NCBI GenBank assembly: GCA_029953675.1
Contig: JAMWBK010000004.1
Coordinates: forward strand, 496,001-560,000
Source of the DNA: Rhodosorus marinus
Taxonomy: Eukaryota; Rhodophyta; Stylonematophyceae; Stylonematales; Stylonemataceae
DNA: 64,000 nucleotides
Direction: 5' to 3'
The notes under the pieces were generated by a model that saw only the letters and a list, made by a program, of their open reading frames with translations, was not told where the DNA came from and did not search any database. Shown here piece after piece: positions 21,661-31,663 of this stretch (the stretch's first letter is position 1; each line of letters starts with the position of its first letter). The position numbers were made by a program, and so were the translations under genes.

Positions 21661-22110
21661 GTGGATGATTGCGAACCCAATAGTTGAGCCGGGGACCCGC
21701 ACAAAATCGGGAAATCAAGCACGCCGATTGCAGCATACTGTCAGAAAGGCGCTCAATTGCATCTCTCAGCTTCCTGTGCCGCGCGAAACTCGCTCGCAGG
21801 TGCTTGTGCGAAGCTATCACGGCCCCAGTCCAATGCATTGTGCGCCAGCCCTCAGGTTGGCATAAGGGCCTGAGAGCAGCGGGCAGCCGGCTGGGGTCTC
21901 ACTCCGTGGGACAGAACAACACTTCTCTGGCTCTACGATCAACTCCACCCGGCGTGCAATGGCTTGGATCTTTGTCAGCCCGCGATCAAGTTTCACGGGT
22001 GTGACAATCACCGTGACCTCGTCGTGTTGGCACAGATACGGAGACCCGCCATCTAAGCCGCGAGTCTCAACAGAACGAGCTTCAAGGCACAGGCGTGAAG
22101 CACAGGGCAT
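21661..22110 (-). pseudogene. fragment of element-2-type reverse transcriptase
   Basis: Minus-strand frames read CQHDEVTVIVTP...GLTKIQAIARRVEL...EPEKC and, in another frame, RHRKLRDAIERLSDSMLQSA, then CLISRFCAGPRLNYW. They match element 2 around the catalytic YHDD motif and thumb region. The catalytic YHDD reads QHDE here, and the frame is broken. Only about 450 bp are present, with neither end of the element. Confidence 0.85.
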
Positions 22111-22217
22111 GGAGGAATCGTCCTAGGTCATCTGGGCTCGTCTTATTCTATTTCTTGTCTAGAATAGTCTTCCCTTTCCTCCTCCCCAACTGCTTATCGG
22201 TCGAAAACCCCGTTGAT

Positions 22218-22360
22218 AAAAGATTCTCTTATTCATAATCACCATCATATTGGTTTACAGACAAGACGACTTTTGTCTAACCCCTTGTCGCAGCTGGAGT
22301 TCGTGTTGACAACGACTTAAACTCGCCTGAAAACGGCACAGGTTCCCACGTTGGAGACAT
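22218..22360. repeat. dispersed repeat shared with 25411-25560
   Basis: AAGATTCTCTTATTCAT, GTTTACAGACAAGACGAC, GTCGCAGCTGGAGT and TTCCCACGTT recur in the same order at 25411-25560. Non-coding, class unknown. Confidence 0.65.
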
Positions 22361-22570
22361 GTATTCTTACGTTCCAATCTTGAACATACTGATGGAACTG
22401 GAAGTTCTTACAGAGATGTGGAGATCCGTAGAGGCGTATGAGCCGTTGTCCTAGGTAATCGAATCTTCAGTTCTCCCAGCAGATGTTGTATTCATCTCAA
22501 GGACTTGACTCCATTCGAATAGCTTACAAAATCCGCGTCTGAAGAAGATGTGGCCATCGATCGCTGTTTT

Positions 22571-22720
22571 CTACTGAAATAAACCACCAGAGCTCCAAAA
22601 AAGTAATATCGCGACCCCGGCTACCGTTGTTCTCCCAACGGACACGCCCCACGAAGAATCTGTGAAGAGCTCAAGTCTTTTTTTGGGAGTCCACCCCGCC
22701 ATCCATGTGGAGTCTGAACT
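22571..22720 (-). pseudogene. possible Ty1/copia RNase H remnant
   Basis: The minus frame ends RLELFTDSSWGVSVGRTTVAGVAILLFW. This resembles the copia RNase H segment with D-S/A-D/S-W, R-x-S/T-T-x-G and hydrophobic LL. No other copia domain was found nearby, so this is a weak call. Confidence 0.4.
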
Positions 22721-23214
22721 GGGTTGTACCTCGTAAGTATCGCCAATGCCCCTCTTGGCCTTCTGCCAATCTTCCGATCCGTAATCGTTATTTGCTTTCG
22801 AGCCCAAAAAAGGGACGTTGGGAGCTCGGGCGGATGACTTGAGTTTTGTTGAGTAGGGGTGTGTGGTGGTGGTGGGTGGAGCAGCAGTCATCCGAAAGAC
22901 CATATTTTGCAAGATAAAGACGAAGTCTGAGGGCTCTTAGGATATTGGAAGGACTAATCTTGTGAAGTTCGGACATCGTGGACGTTTTAGATGGCGTTGA
23001 AGGTACGGATTTCTTAGTTGTTTTGAGGAGGGGAATTTTGGGAGGTAGCCTGCTGGAGACGGGAATGGGATAGTCCTAGGTGTATTCCAGGATTGCTAAG
23101 GAGTGAGCGCTTTTGGGAGGCGAAGGAGGACTGTCGATGCTCAGGTGCTGTGGTGGGGGGGGTGGGTTTTTTTTAAGGGTGAAGAAGTTATTCCCAGTCT
23201 ATGTACCCTGAGAG

Positions 23215-23410
23215 AGAGCGTAAAATCTCTCGCCAACGACGCGTCCAACAAAAAGGGTAGCATCCAAACGCGCCAGAGGGTCAGAGACAAGCTCCGTGAG
23301 CTGCCTGCCAAGACGGCGTGGCGGACATTGGGAAAAATAGCAACACGACCAGCAGGCGAGAACCAACACTGTCTAAAAACAACAAAAATCGAGGATCAGT
23401 GGTAGTCCCA
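23215..23410. repeat. dispersed repeat shared (inverted) with 51480-51680
   Basis: GGTCAGAGACAAGCTCCGTGAGC...AAGACGGC...TCGAGGATCAGTGG matches the reverse complement of 51480-51680 (GTCAGAGACAGCTGCGTGAGC...GGACGGC...TCGATGATCAGTGG). The open frame here ends at the repeat edge (stop after EDQW). Confidence 0.6.
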
Positions 23411-23487
23411 TAGTAGAACGTGGTCAAACCACCCACTAGGAGTTCACCAGCAACGCATTGATAGTCTTCTTCTTCAATCTTTAGAGG

Positions 23488-23790
23488 CTATATTGAATGA
23501 ATTTGTTCAATCGGAGACTGAAAGAAAATACCCGGGAGCGGAGAAAAGGCTATGCGCGCCGAAGATGTCGCGCCTCCCACGTCAAAACAGCGTTCATACG
23601 CGAAGGCAAGAAACTTACCGGGTAAACAACGAGGAGAGACGGCAGGGCGTTCGCGGAACAACTCCCGAAGCCAACGGGAACCGTCAGAATCCATACGCCC
23701 AAAGCACTCAATGACCAGAGGTACCGGGCGATGAGATGGAGCCGAAGCACGAATACCTCGGGAAGACAAGGCCCATGCATATTTTCAACT
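23488..23790 (-). mobile_element. R2-like family 3, 5'-truncated copy
   Basis: Minus frame reads PLVIECFGRMDSDGSRWLRE, then LFRERP, with the tail AGTCTCCGATTGAACAAATTCATTCAA. It is the longest relic of this family here and shows the IECFG motif that aligns with VESFG of element 2 and IETFG of element 1. Confidence 0.8.
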
Positions 23791-23978
23791 CTTCGCGACG
23801 TGACGGCTCATGTTGGCAGCGGCAATTCTACGGCGCTCTCTATCGTCACAGATGACCAGAAGGTTAGCCGCTCTGCGTGCTTCATTTTTTTTTTTTCGTA
23901 GTCCGCGACGGACGGGGGCGTCTCACATCCAATTAATAGACTGAAATGCCGTACTATAGGCAGAAGTTTGAAGTACAA

Positions 23979-24117
23979 ATGGTTGAAGATCCGCTTATAT
24001 CGGCGGGTTCGGGCGCGTCTTTCCAGCCGGGCAGCTGGCGAGCAAAATCCGCGTAGAGCGCACTACAAATTCCGCGAGCGTGAGGAGCGGAAAATTTGGA
24101 ACTGTGGTGAGAGCCAT
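23979..24117. repeat. block shared with 18288-18512
   Basis: GATCCGCTTATATCGGCGGG, CAGCCGGGCAGCTGGCGAGCA and GAGCGTGAGGAGCGGAAAAT match 18288-18512 with an internal deletion. Confidence 0.75.
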
Positions 24118-24164
24118 TGAGAGCTAAGGCTGCCGCCCAGACTTAGTCCCCGCATGCAGTATGA

Positions 24165-24430
24165 GACTAACGAACTTGTCAATGGGAAGAATGCAAAGAA
24201 AAACAAAAAAGCTCGAGGGGAAAACAAAAACCCTACCGCGCTGCAAAAGACAGCGCGCCGCCTCCACCATCAAGGCAGAAGTCCATATCGCCACAGCAAG
24301 AAACTTATTGGCGGATAAAAACAACGAGGAGAGACAGTCGGTCAGGGCGTTCCGCAGAGAACAGACTCCCGAAAAGCCAAACCTGAACCAAGCGGCGTCC
24401 CATAAACCCAAACTTCTTCAATGACCAGAC
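24165..24430 (-). mobile_element. R2-like family 3, degraded 5'-truncated copy
   Basis: ACAACGAGGAGAGACAGTCGGTCAGGGCGTTC, CATAAACCCAAA and GCCACAGCAAGAAACTTA match the copies at 23.5 and 41.0 kb. The frame is broken, with a deletion near 24365. Confidence 0.65.
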
Positions 24431-24582
24431 CATATGCCAAACGATGACATACATAAGCGGCGTGCTCCACAATATGCCATTTGCCCTCCCAACCCTCAAC
24501 GGCTTTTTTTTTCTTTGCATTGTGTTTGTATTTGTTTTTTTTTTACACTGTTTTCGGATGGAAAATTATCTCCTTTTTTGTT

Positions 24583-24620
24583 GATATATATATATATATG
24601 TGTATACATATATATATGTT
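24583..24620. repeat. TA/CATA microsatellite
   Basis: Run of TA dinucleotides followed by TGTGTATACATATATATATG. Confidence 0.9.
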
Positions 24621-26500
24621 TTTATAAAATAAAATCGAGCCATGAGTACAATTTTTTTAATTAAGTTTTAATATAAAAAACTTAAGATATCCCGTCTTGG
24701 AATACAATTTTTCGTGAAACTGGCCAATCAGTGTGATAGGACATCTTACACCATTTGCGAGTCCAGTCAATCCAGTCTGACGCGAGACTTTCTTTTTTTT
24801 TTGGGGGGGGGGATGGTGGGAGGTCCTTTCCGGTCAAAATATTAAATAAAGGAAAATAGTTTCTTTCATTTTTTGAGTTTAATCACTTTTTTTGTGTGGT
24901 GTATATATAACCCCTATTGGAATGTATAGAGCATCTTGGATTCTCCTTACAAATACTAACAGAACACAGGAATTTAGTAGTTGTCGATAAAGAAGAAGGG
25001 AGGGGTTAACTTTTGGTTCTACCACCTGTGCCCATATGCCAAAAAACAATTTCACTGTCAGTACAAATGCATACCTTACATCATTTTACCTTCGGTACTG
25101 AGCAACCCTAGTCTGTTTGGCGTTGACCGAATTTATCTGTGTTTTGATTTATTTTTGAAGGATTTGTGAGAAAGAAGAAAAGATAAGAGGGGGGGAGAGA
25201 ACCGGAGGGCAAAGAAGAAGACCGGCTTCTGTCTATTTCTGGATAGTCCACAGAAGCTCTCCATAATTAGGATGCCAACGCGGACTGTTGGAAAAGAGGG
25301 ATTTCCATCGTTTGTTTGTTCAGGTTTTGCTTCCCATGCCCTCTTCCGAGAAAAAAAAATAACAAAACAAAACGAAACAAACAAACAACAAAACGGTTGT
25401 CCGATTTGTGAAGATTCTCTTATTCATCATCATCTTGTTTGGTGTACAGACAAGGCGACGACCTTGGGTCTATCTTATGCCGCGTCGCAGTTGGAGTGTG
25501 TGTTGAGAACCGCCAACGGCTTTTTCTAAAAGGGGAAGAGGTTTCCCACGTTAGCGAGCGAGGAGATTTGTTAGGGTCCAGTGTTGAACTGATTTTCACC
25601 TAACACGGTCCAGATGAGGTCACCTGACCCACACCCCCCCCCCTTCCACCCATTGCCCCGACGTTGAGTGTGGGAGTTGGCGAATTTCGTGGTACATGAT
25701 TCGTCATTGGGATTGTGTTATCGAACTTTGTCCTTTGGTCGACAATAAAAATTGCCGTTAAAGAGACATGTCCTCTTTTAGCTCCAATGTTGAAAAAGAC
25801 GTCATCTGACACGGTCAAAGCGTAGGGTTGGCGGACTCCGTGTAACATGATTCGCACTTCTTCCCGTTGGGATGATGCTATGAGACTTCACCCTTGGTAA
25901 GGAGCAAATTGCCGTTAGAGACTTGCATGCTCTCCTCCCCCCCCCCCAGCCCAACTGCATGGCAAACTCCCAATAAGCAATGCATCTTCGTTGGACAAAA
26001 CAGGAAATCCCTTTAGGATTGTGTCTTCTCTACGGGGGTTGGCAAGGCTCTGCACTGCCAACCCCTTAGACGAGACACACCGGAGAGAGGGGGAGGCGGG
26101 GAGAGGACAGGAGTGGGGATGTTTAGAAGCCCTGTCCTACTGCGCTAATAACCGACTTTTCCGTTCGAGGGCATCTTCTGCTTTTCCTGAAAACCCTCGA
26201 GACTGAATCCAAGGCTTACGAAATTCTATAGGGATCTTTGGCTAGGGGGTTGGAACCTCCTGCCTGAAAAGCTCTTCTGTGAGAGAGTCCATCCAGTGGG
26301 TTGCAGATTTCCAAGCTAGTTTTGTGGGAGTACGTAGTGAGCGCCCGGAAGAAAGGGGAGAGGAGAGAGGGGAGCGAGGGGTGAGGAAGAGGGGCAGGTA
26401 CCGGGCCCCTTACTTGGCAGTTGGTATTGTATCTGTCTGTTGATATTCAAGGATACAGAGAATAGTACACAATTTGTAGTCTATTTTTCGATTATGGTTA
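24621..26500. other. gene-free stretch with diverged repeats
   Basis: AT-rich to 25100, then the repeat shared with 22.2 kb (25411-25560) and a diverged tandem duplication. No supported open frame. Confidence 0.5.
25571..25932. repeat. diverged tandem duplication
   Basis: 25676-25771 and 25833-25932 share GTTGGCG...CGTG-TACATGATTCG...AAATTGCCGTTA-AGAG...CATG, with the CCAxTGTTGAA block before each. Unit length is about 155-190 bp. Confidence 0.55.
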
Positions 26501-26521
26501 ACGGCGGGGGCGGCGTGAGGT

Positions 26522-26529
26522 TATATTAA
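26522..26529 (+). promoter_or_regulatory. TATA-like box of A2
   Basis: TATATTAA, 131 bp before ATG 26653, the same distance as in A1. Confidence 0.6.
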
Positions 26530-26652
26530 GGAAATGGCTATGGATGCTTGGTGACCATGGGCATGGGGTTGGGAGAGTCGGTAGCGAAGGAGGGTTGAAA
26601 GGTACTGGAGAGAGACTGGAGAGGATTTGCAATTGTAGAGAAAGAATCAAAT

Positions 26653-27264
26653 ATGAAGAGCTTGAAGCTGATTACGTTGCTTGTTGCGGTCTTGGCGATG
26701 GCTGCGTACGTGGAGGCGGAGAACTACGAGAACGCCCTCTACTTTATGACCGGTATGCAAGTGAGTTGGATTTTTCTTGTGCACGGCGGACAAGACTGCA
26801 TTCCACTCATAGCCAATATTGGAGCATGGAATTCAAGCAACGGTTTTGAAAAAATCGGCGAGGTTTGTGTAGATGTGGTAGAAGACCACGGTACTCTCTC
26901 GACTCGTTTCCAGTACTCAGTTGACCCAGGATTCTCGATCACACGAGCCTACTCTGGGGTACACAGAAACTGCCAGGTGAAGAGAGTATTCCCGTACCAA
27001 CGGTCTGAGAGGCATCCGGGGGGCACGACGAATGTAACCCAATTTGTTGGCTTCGACGAGTATGACTGCCCGGCGGAGTACCCCCAGGGTTGCTGCAACA
27101 GGAGAAACTGTTTCAGCCCAAAACTGAAGATCGTTCAAGACTCTAGGCCTGAACTTGGCGTGGTAAATGCGTTCCCAGCAGATGACCCTTCGGGTCCGTG
27201 GGGATGTCGTACCATAAGGGGCCTAAGGCGCTGCCTTGCAACTATCTCGTGCCTTGCGGAGTAA
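26653..27264 (+). CDS. secreted ten-cysteine protein A2
   Basis: 203 aa, paralogue of A1 (16092). ATG 26653 opens MKSLKLITLLVAVLAMAAYVEA, a signal peptide nearly identical to that of A1; the 5' leaders also match (GGAGAGGAxTTG...GAGAAAGAA). Ten cysteines are spaced C-x22-C-x34-C-x31-C-x7-CC-x4-C-x31-C-x8-C-x5-C. Conserved motifs: SGVHRNC, FPYQ, YDCPAEY, GCCNRRNC, GCRTIRGLRRCL. The region between the seventh and eighth cysteine is longer than in A1. Cysteines and the C-x2-E motif are conserved while loops vary, which suggests a functional disulfide-rich fold with surface change. The gene is intronless. Function unknown; extracellular. Confidence 0.88.
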   Translation: MKSLKLITLLVAVLAMAAYVEAENYENALYFMTGMQVSWIFLVHGGQDCIPLIANIGAWNSSNGFEKIGEVCVDVVEDHGTLSTRFQYSVDPGFSITRAYSGVHRNCQVKRVFPYQRSERHPGGTTNVTQFVGFDEYDCPAEYPQGCCNRRNCFSPKLKIVQDSRPELGVVNAFPADDPSGPWGCRTIRGLRRCLATISCLAE

Positions 27265-27990
27265 AAAGAACCATCAGAGTGCAGATTCAACATGAAAGCT
27301 GCGAACGGGCTTGCTTTGTTTTGGGATAGGAATGAATGAATGTGCGAAGACGTCAACCATAAAAATACGCTCCTCTGCTAAGAATTTTGGAATTTTTGTA
27401 TCATAGTCGAAGACATAAGGGTTTAGTCGAAGACATAAGGGTTTTCGTTCGTCGCCCCATAGCTATACTCTATACTCACCATTGGATTCTTTTAAAATCC
27501 TCTCGGTAGTCTCTTCCGCACACCGGGTTCCGGGAACCCTTGTGGCAGTTTCATTCCTGCACAACTTGTAGCAAGCTTCCTATGTGCTTCCCCCTCTGGT
27601 CGTAGAGGACCCATGACCATGGTGGCTACCACAGACAGTGGTGCAAGGGAACGATACGACTTGTCGTTGCACTGACCTGTATTTTCTACGTACTTACTTC
27701 CCATTGTAATTTGATGAATCTCGCAACTGCATGATCTCATGACTGTCCCACCTGATATGAGACCTCTCCCGCCATCATGCGCTTATCCTACGCTCTCAAG
27801 CGTCCACAGGGTTTCAACCGGGTTTCCACCGGTGCAACGAATATGCCTCTCTGAAATTTCCTTCCTGGATATTTAAAAACAGCCATCTAACAACCTCTTG
27901 TGTCAAAGACTGCATGTTCAGTCGGAACTCCGCCTTCTATCCCTTGCAGGGTTTCCACCCTCGTGTTCAAAGCTATAAAGAGTAACCGTA
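27265..27990. other. spacer between A2 and element 1
   Basis: No gene. GTCGAAGACATAAGGGTTT occurs twice in tandem at 27407-27445. The block GCCTCTCTGAAATTTCCTTCCTGGA near 27846 is shared with 12849 downstream of the A pseudogene. Confidence 0.55.
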
Positions 27991-28061
27991 AGCTTTACTG
28001 GGCAGCTGCCTACTGCAGCGCAACACTACGTCTAATCCTATCTAGGGAGAAACTTACTGGA

Positions 28062-28077
28062 ACCCCGCTACCGGGGT
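28062..28077 (-). other. small hairpin overlapping the element-1 stop codon
   Basis: ACCCCG-CTAC-CGGGGT. The TAG stop lies in the loop. The relic at 10643-10657 has CCCTG...CAGGG at the same place, a paired base change that keeps the stem. Confidence 0.6.
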
Positions 28078-31000
28078 CTCATGCTACGTTCAAAAGAAAA
28101 AACAGGCACCAGCGGATTCTCCAGCTGGTCCACGCGCAAAGCGCCTAATGCTATCTCTGCGTTACCTCGCCATAGTTGCCGGTTTATCTGGGATCTCACG
28201 TCTCTCAGCTCGTCACTCCTGTGCAGTAGGTGTTTGCAGCTGTCGCGGAGGAACTCTTGTGCCATTTGCCCCGTACGCCCAAACGTCTCTATCGCTATCG
28301 GGATGAACTTATCATCCGGTTTCTCGATCACCATCGATTCTTTGTAGTGAGCGATTTTCCACTTCTCCGCAGCTCTCGCCGCGTATCTGCTATCATCTTG
28401 GCTCCGCCGCAAATATTTTCCCTGTAATGGTGACACCACCGTTACATCCAGCGCATACCTTTGTTTGGTCCTCGGATGCCTAGCAACGATATCAGGTCGC
28501 GGTCCGTAGTTCTCGAAGTACCCCTCAGGTTCTTGCTCTACGTCCATGAAGTTCCATCGCCTTAGCCACCGTGCCAGCTCTCTGCAGATTTCGTCATGCC
28601 TACGTTGCCACAGTCCAGTTGATGTTGGGCAGTGATGAAACCGTTGTACCCCAGTCCTTCCGTGTTTACTCCGGCAACTAGTGCACTTCTCGGTGGTCCG
28701 CAATCCCGGAATTGGCAGACCCAGCAGTTGTCGAACGTTTACCTGCATCTCAACCGCACTCAATTTTTTCGGTGTCGGCGTTGGTATTTCACGTAGCCAG
28801 ACTCCCGACCCGGATCCCGCGGCAGACCGTATTCGAGCTCGGTTTTCAGGGGAGATTCGTGGGTTGGTGACCAGCTTTTGGAATGCACAATGGTGTGCCT
28901 CTCGAGAGAGGGTTTGTTGTATTGAACCATTATTCCAAGCTGCAGTCTCGCCCGGGGCGCTTCGAAGAGATGTTTCTCGCGGTTGTTGCAGGGTAGTCAG
29001 TGCCAAGATCCGCGGCGGGGTTTCTGGTCCGAGCCTCCGTTGTATTGCTCGCGACGATGCACAGATCTGGTCCGCCAGCTGTGCAGTCGACCATCGTTGA
29101 TCCATCGGCTCGTATGTGTCTGGTGAGCGTTCTGCCGTAACCTCCCGCTCTAGTTCAGTCAGGTACGGCCATTCATCTTCATTGTTCCGGAAGGTGTTTC
29201 TCCATGACGAGTAAAACGCGATGGGTTGGACGCGCTTTCGAGTAGCGAAACCCAAACCTCCCCAGCGGCAGGGCAGAGCGATTTGGTCCGAGATCAGCTC
29301 TGCGTACTCATCGTCCTCTACAGCTGTCGTAGCGAGCTCTCCGAATAGAATTTCCAGGTGATATCTGGTCATTGCGTCGGCCTCGCGTGCCAGATTTCTT
29401 CCAAACTCGTATGCGAGGCATCGTAGCACATAGTCTAGTCGCGTTTCTGCACAGAACCTGAAGAGGGCAATTTGCGTCATAAGCTCCGGTTGTGGGAGCT
29501 TGGCAATTTCCTCAAAGAGTTTCTCATGCTTATTTTGCAACCCCCGGCACTCCTGTTCGATATATTCTCGGCTGCCTATCGGTATCGAGTGGATGGTGAC
29601 TCCGTCTCTGGTCACTTGCACTCCAGGAATCTCATGGTTGACCACTCGCGTGGTAGTCAGTGTTCGCGCGTACACAGTGCACTTGCCGAGTTGCAGGCGT
29701 GCTCCAAGAGAGGGGAGCACAGTTTTTGCCCATGCCAGGGACGCCTTCACGGCTTGTAGCGACCCGACAATCGTGATATCGTCGTGGATAGCAACAATCG
29801 TTTCGTTGGGGAACTTGGCTCGCAACGCTCTTAGAAAGGGCGCCAGGGATAGTGCATGTAGCACCGGCCCCAGTGGATCTCCCTGTTGGACTCCTGTAGT
29901 TGCTTGGAGAGTCAGGCGAGCGGTGTCGGTTTCGTTCTGTCCCGGGGAAGATCGCCAGCCACAGAGCGTCGGTGAGTCCGCGTTGTCGCTTCCATAGCCA
30001 AGTCTATACACTGGTGCAAGCTCCGGCAAGTGTTCGTCCACCAGTTGCTTGGCAAGGCGTCGGTCGATGCGATTAAAGGCATTCTCTAGGTCTAGCCGAA
30101 GGACCACCGAATCGGGTGCGCATGACAAATGGGCCTGGATCGCGTGAAGTGAGCGTTCGCACCCGCCACTTACTCCAATACCCAGTTGCAAGGGCACCAG
30201 GAGCTCACGCACCCTGTCCATAACCGCGTGAAGAGTCCATTGCGTTGCTACCTTGCGCAAAACTTCTGGTACTCCGATAGGGCGAACTCCGGGATGTTCC
30301 TGCGGCTCTGAACCCTTGTTAGGCTTCGCGAACGGCAGGAGTCGACTTCTGCGAAGGGCGCGGGTCAAAGCCGGGGAAAATTTCTCAGGAGCGGTCGCCA
30401 GTTGTCGCAATACACGAATCAAAGCCACTTGCGTCTGTTGAGTTGCACCTTGGAGGTGTTCCGCTCGGAGACCGCTAGGACCTGGGCTCTTGCCCTGAGG
30501 AAGACGTGCCACGATCGACATGAGGCCCTCGTCGGCAGCTTTTCTTGAATCCCACCGCCGCTTTAGTGTTTCGGTATTCAGAGCGAGCAAAGATTGCAGG
30601 GCGTGTGCAATCTCGTCTGGTAAGTCACCTTCCGCCGGGTTGGGAAAGAGCGCTTGTAGTTGTCTCCACATAGCCGCGGTAAAAGGTGCCATTTCGCTGG
30701 CCTGTAGGCTCCGAGCTGCATCTGAAAGGCGGCCAAGGTGTGCTAGTTTCAGCGCTCGCTTGTGGCGCCCGAGATGTTTGCGTCGAACCGCTTCAGCTCC
30801 TTGCGGTGCGGTAGTATGCGACAGCATAGACGCCTTGTCCTCTAGAGCGCTCCAGACCGTAGAGAATTCTCCTTCAAGCACATGCGATACCTGAATGCCA
30901 ACATCAAGTGCAGAGTGTCCAAGGACCAGGCCTGGAAGTCCGACAAGAAGCAGGCTGGCGGTTGTTGGTGCGGTGCTGTCCGTAGAGAGCTCTAATGCAG

Positions 31001-31208
31001 CACGGAAAAGGCAGCTCCATGTTTGAACCTGGGCGCGTGGCACAAATCGCCGTGTGGGAACAGGGCAGTGTGTAAGGCGCGTCCACTGCCTGCCTCCTTC
31101 CGTGATGTCGTCGACGAAGACGAAACACCGCCTGATCCAGTCTTGACGATCCGAGAAGAACAGAGGCTCGTCGCGGCGTCGTTTGATTCCCCTACGTCTG
31201 CTCGGCAT
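28068..31208 (-). CDS. element 1 ORF2: reverse transcriptase / restriction-like endonuclease
   Basis: 1046 aa from ATG 31208. Reverse transcriptase with PGPSGLRAEHL, RPIGVPEVLRK, VVLRLDLENAFN, GVQQGDPLGPVL (about residue 440) and catalytic AIHDDITIVG (about 474). After the thumb, a zinc finger with CTSC...HHC (about 838-857) and a restriction-like endonuclease with RPDIVARH...LDVTVV (about 902-920). The C-terminus has IAIETFGRTG...QLWRGNAEIAL, shared with the other families here. This order is that of R2/NeSL/CRE-type elements, which nick the target and prime reverse transcription there. No N-terminal Myb or zinc finger is seen. The start overlaps the stop of the upstream frame as TAATG, suggesting coupled translation. 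The frame is intact, so the element may be recent or active. Confidence 0.92.
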   Translation of the reverse strand: MPSRRRGIKRRRDEPLFFSDRQDWIRRCFVFVDDITEGGRQWTRLTHCPVPTRRFVPRAQVQTWSCLFRAALELSTDSTAPTTASLLLVGLPGLVLGHSALDVGIQVSHVLEGEFSTVWSALEDKASMLSHTTAPQGAEAVRRKHLGRHKRALKLAHLGRLSDAARSLQASEMAPFTAAMWRQLQALFPNPAEGDLPDEIAHALQSLLALNTETLKRRWDSRKAADEGLMSIVARLPQGKSPGPSGLRAEHLQGATQQTQVALIRVLRQLATAPEKFSPALTRALRRSRLLPFAKPNKGSEPQEHPGVRPIGVPEVLRKVATQWTLHAVMDRVRELLVPLQLGIGVSGGCERSLHAIQAHLSCAPDSVVLRLDLENAFNRIDRRLAKQLVDEHLPELAPVYRLGYGSDNADSPTLCGWRSSPGQNETDTARLTLQATTGVQQGDPLGPVLHALSLAPFLRALRAKFPNETIVAIHDDITIVGSLQAVKASLAWAKTVLPSLGARLQLGKCTVYARTLTTTRVVNHEIPGVQVTRDGVTIHSIPIGSREYIEQECRGLQNKHEKLFEEIAKLPQPELMTQIALFRFCAETRLDYVLRCLAYEFGRNLAREADAMTRYHLEILFGELATTAVEDDEYAELISDQIALPCRWGGLGFATRKRVQPIAFYSSWRNTFRNNEDEWPYLTELEREVTAERSPDTYEPMDQRWSTAQLADQICASSRAIQRRLGPETPPRILALTTLQQPRETSLRSAPGETAAWNNGSIQQTLSREAHHCAFQKLVTNPRISPENRARIRSAAGSGSGVWLREIPTPTPKKLSAVEMQVNVRQLLGLPIPGLRTTEKCTSCRSKHGRTGVQRFHHCPTSTGLWQRRHDEICRELARWLRRWNFMDVEQEPEGYFENYGPRPDIVARHPRTKQRYALDVTVVSPLQGKYLRRSQDDSRYAARAAEKWKIAHYKESMVIEKPDDKFIPIAIETFGRTGQMAQEFLRDSCKHLLHRSDELRDVRSQINRQLWRGNAEIALGALRVDQLENPLVPVFSFERSMRPR

Positions 31209-31663
31209 TATTGCGCTGGGTTTTCCTGGTTCTCCTGCGTGTCCATCGCGTGATGGTTGCCGTCAAGGGCAACCTGTGTCACAGTGGTATCCGGTGGAGT
31301 CTCCACGGCTGCCGGAGTCATCTCAGTATCCGGTCCGGTTCCATCGGCGGATACTCGCGAGCGCTTCTGTTGAGGTGGCTCCGGAAGGTTGCAGAGGAGC
31401 TCCGCATGGGGATTGTCCTCGTGTGCTGCGTTCTCAGGTACTTGGGAAGTCGCGCTAGTCTCAACCTGGGCGTTAACTGTCCCACGGTCTGCCTGTACAT
31501 CCCCTGGAAGGGACGAGGCTTCAGGGTCTGCGTTCGAAGCGGCTGCAGGCCCAGGGGGTTCCGCGCACTCCCCGGGTAACTCAGGCGGATGTTGTCTGCC
31601 TTTTAGGAGCTCTAGTCGTGCCTCCAGATACTCGTAGAGGGCTGCGAGAGTGTGGAAGGAGAG
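31208..31663 (-). other. in-frame continuation of ORF1 after a stop codon
   Basis: Directly after the TAA at 31664-31666 the same frame stays open for about 151 codons (LSFHTLAALYEYLEARLELL..., then a Pro/Glu/Thr-rich tail) and ends in the TAA of the TAATG overlap with ORF2. The stop thus splits a 546-codon ORF1, or is read through. Confidence 0.75.
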
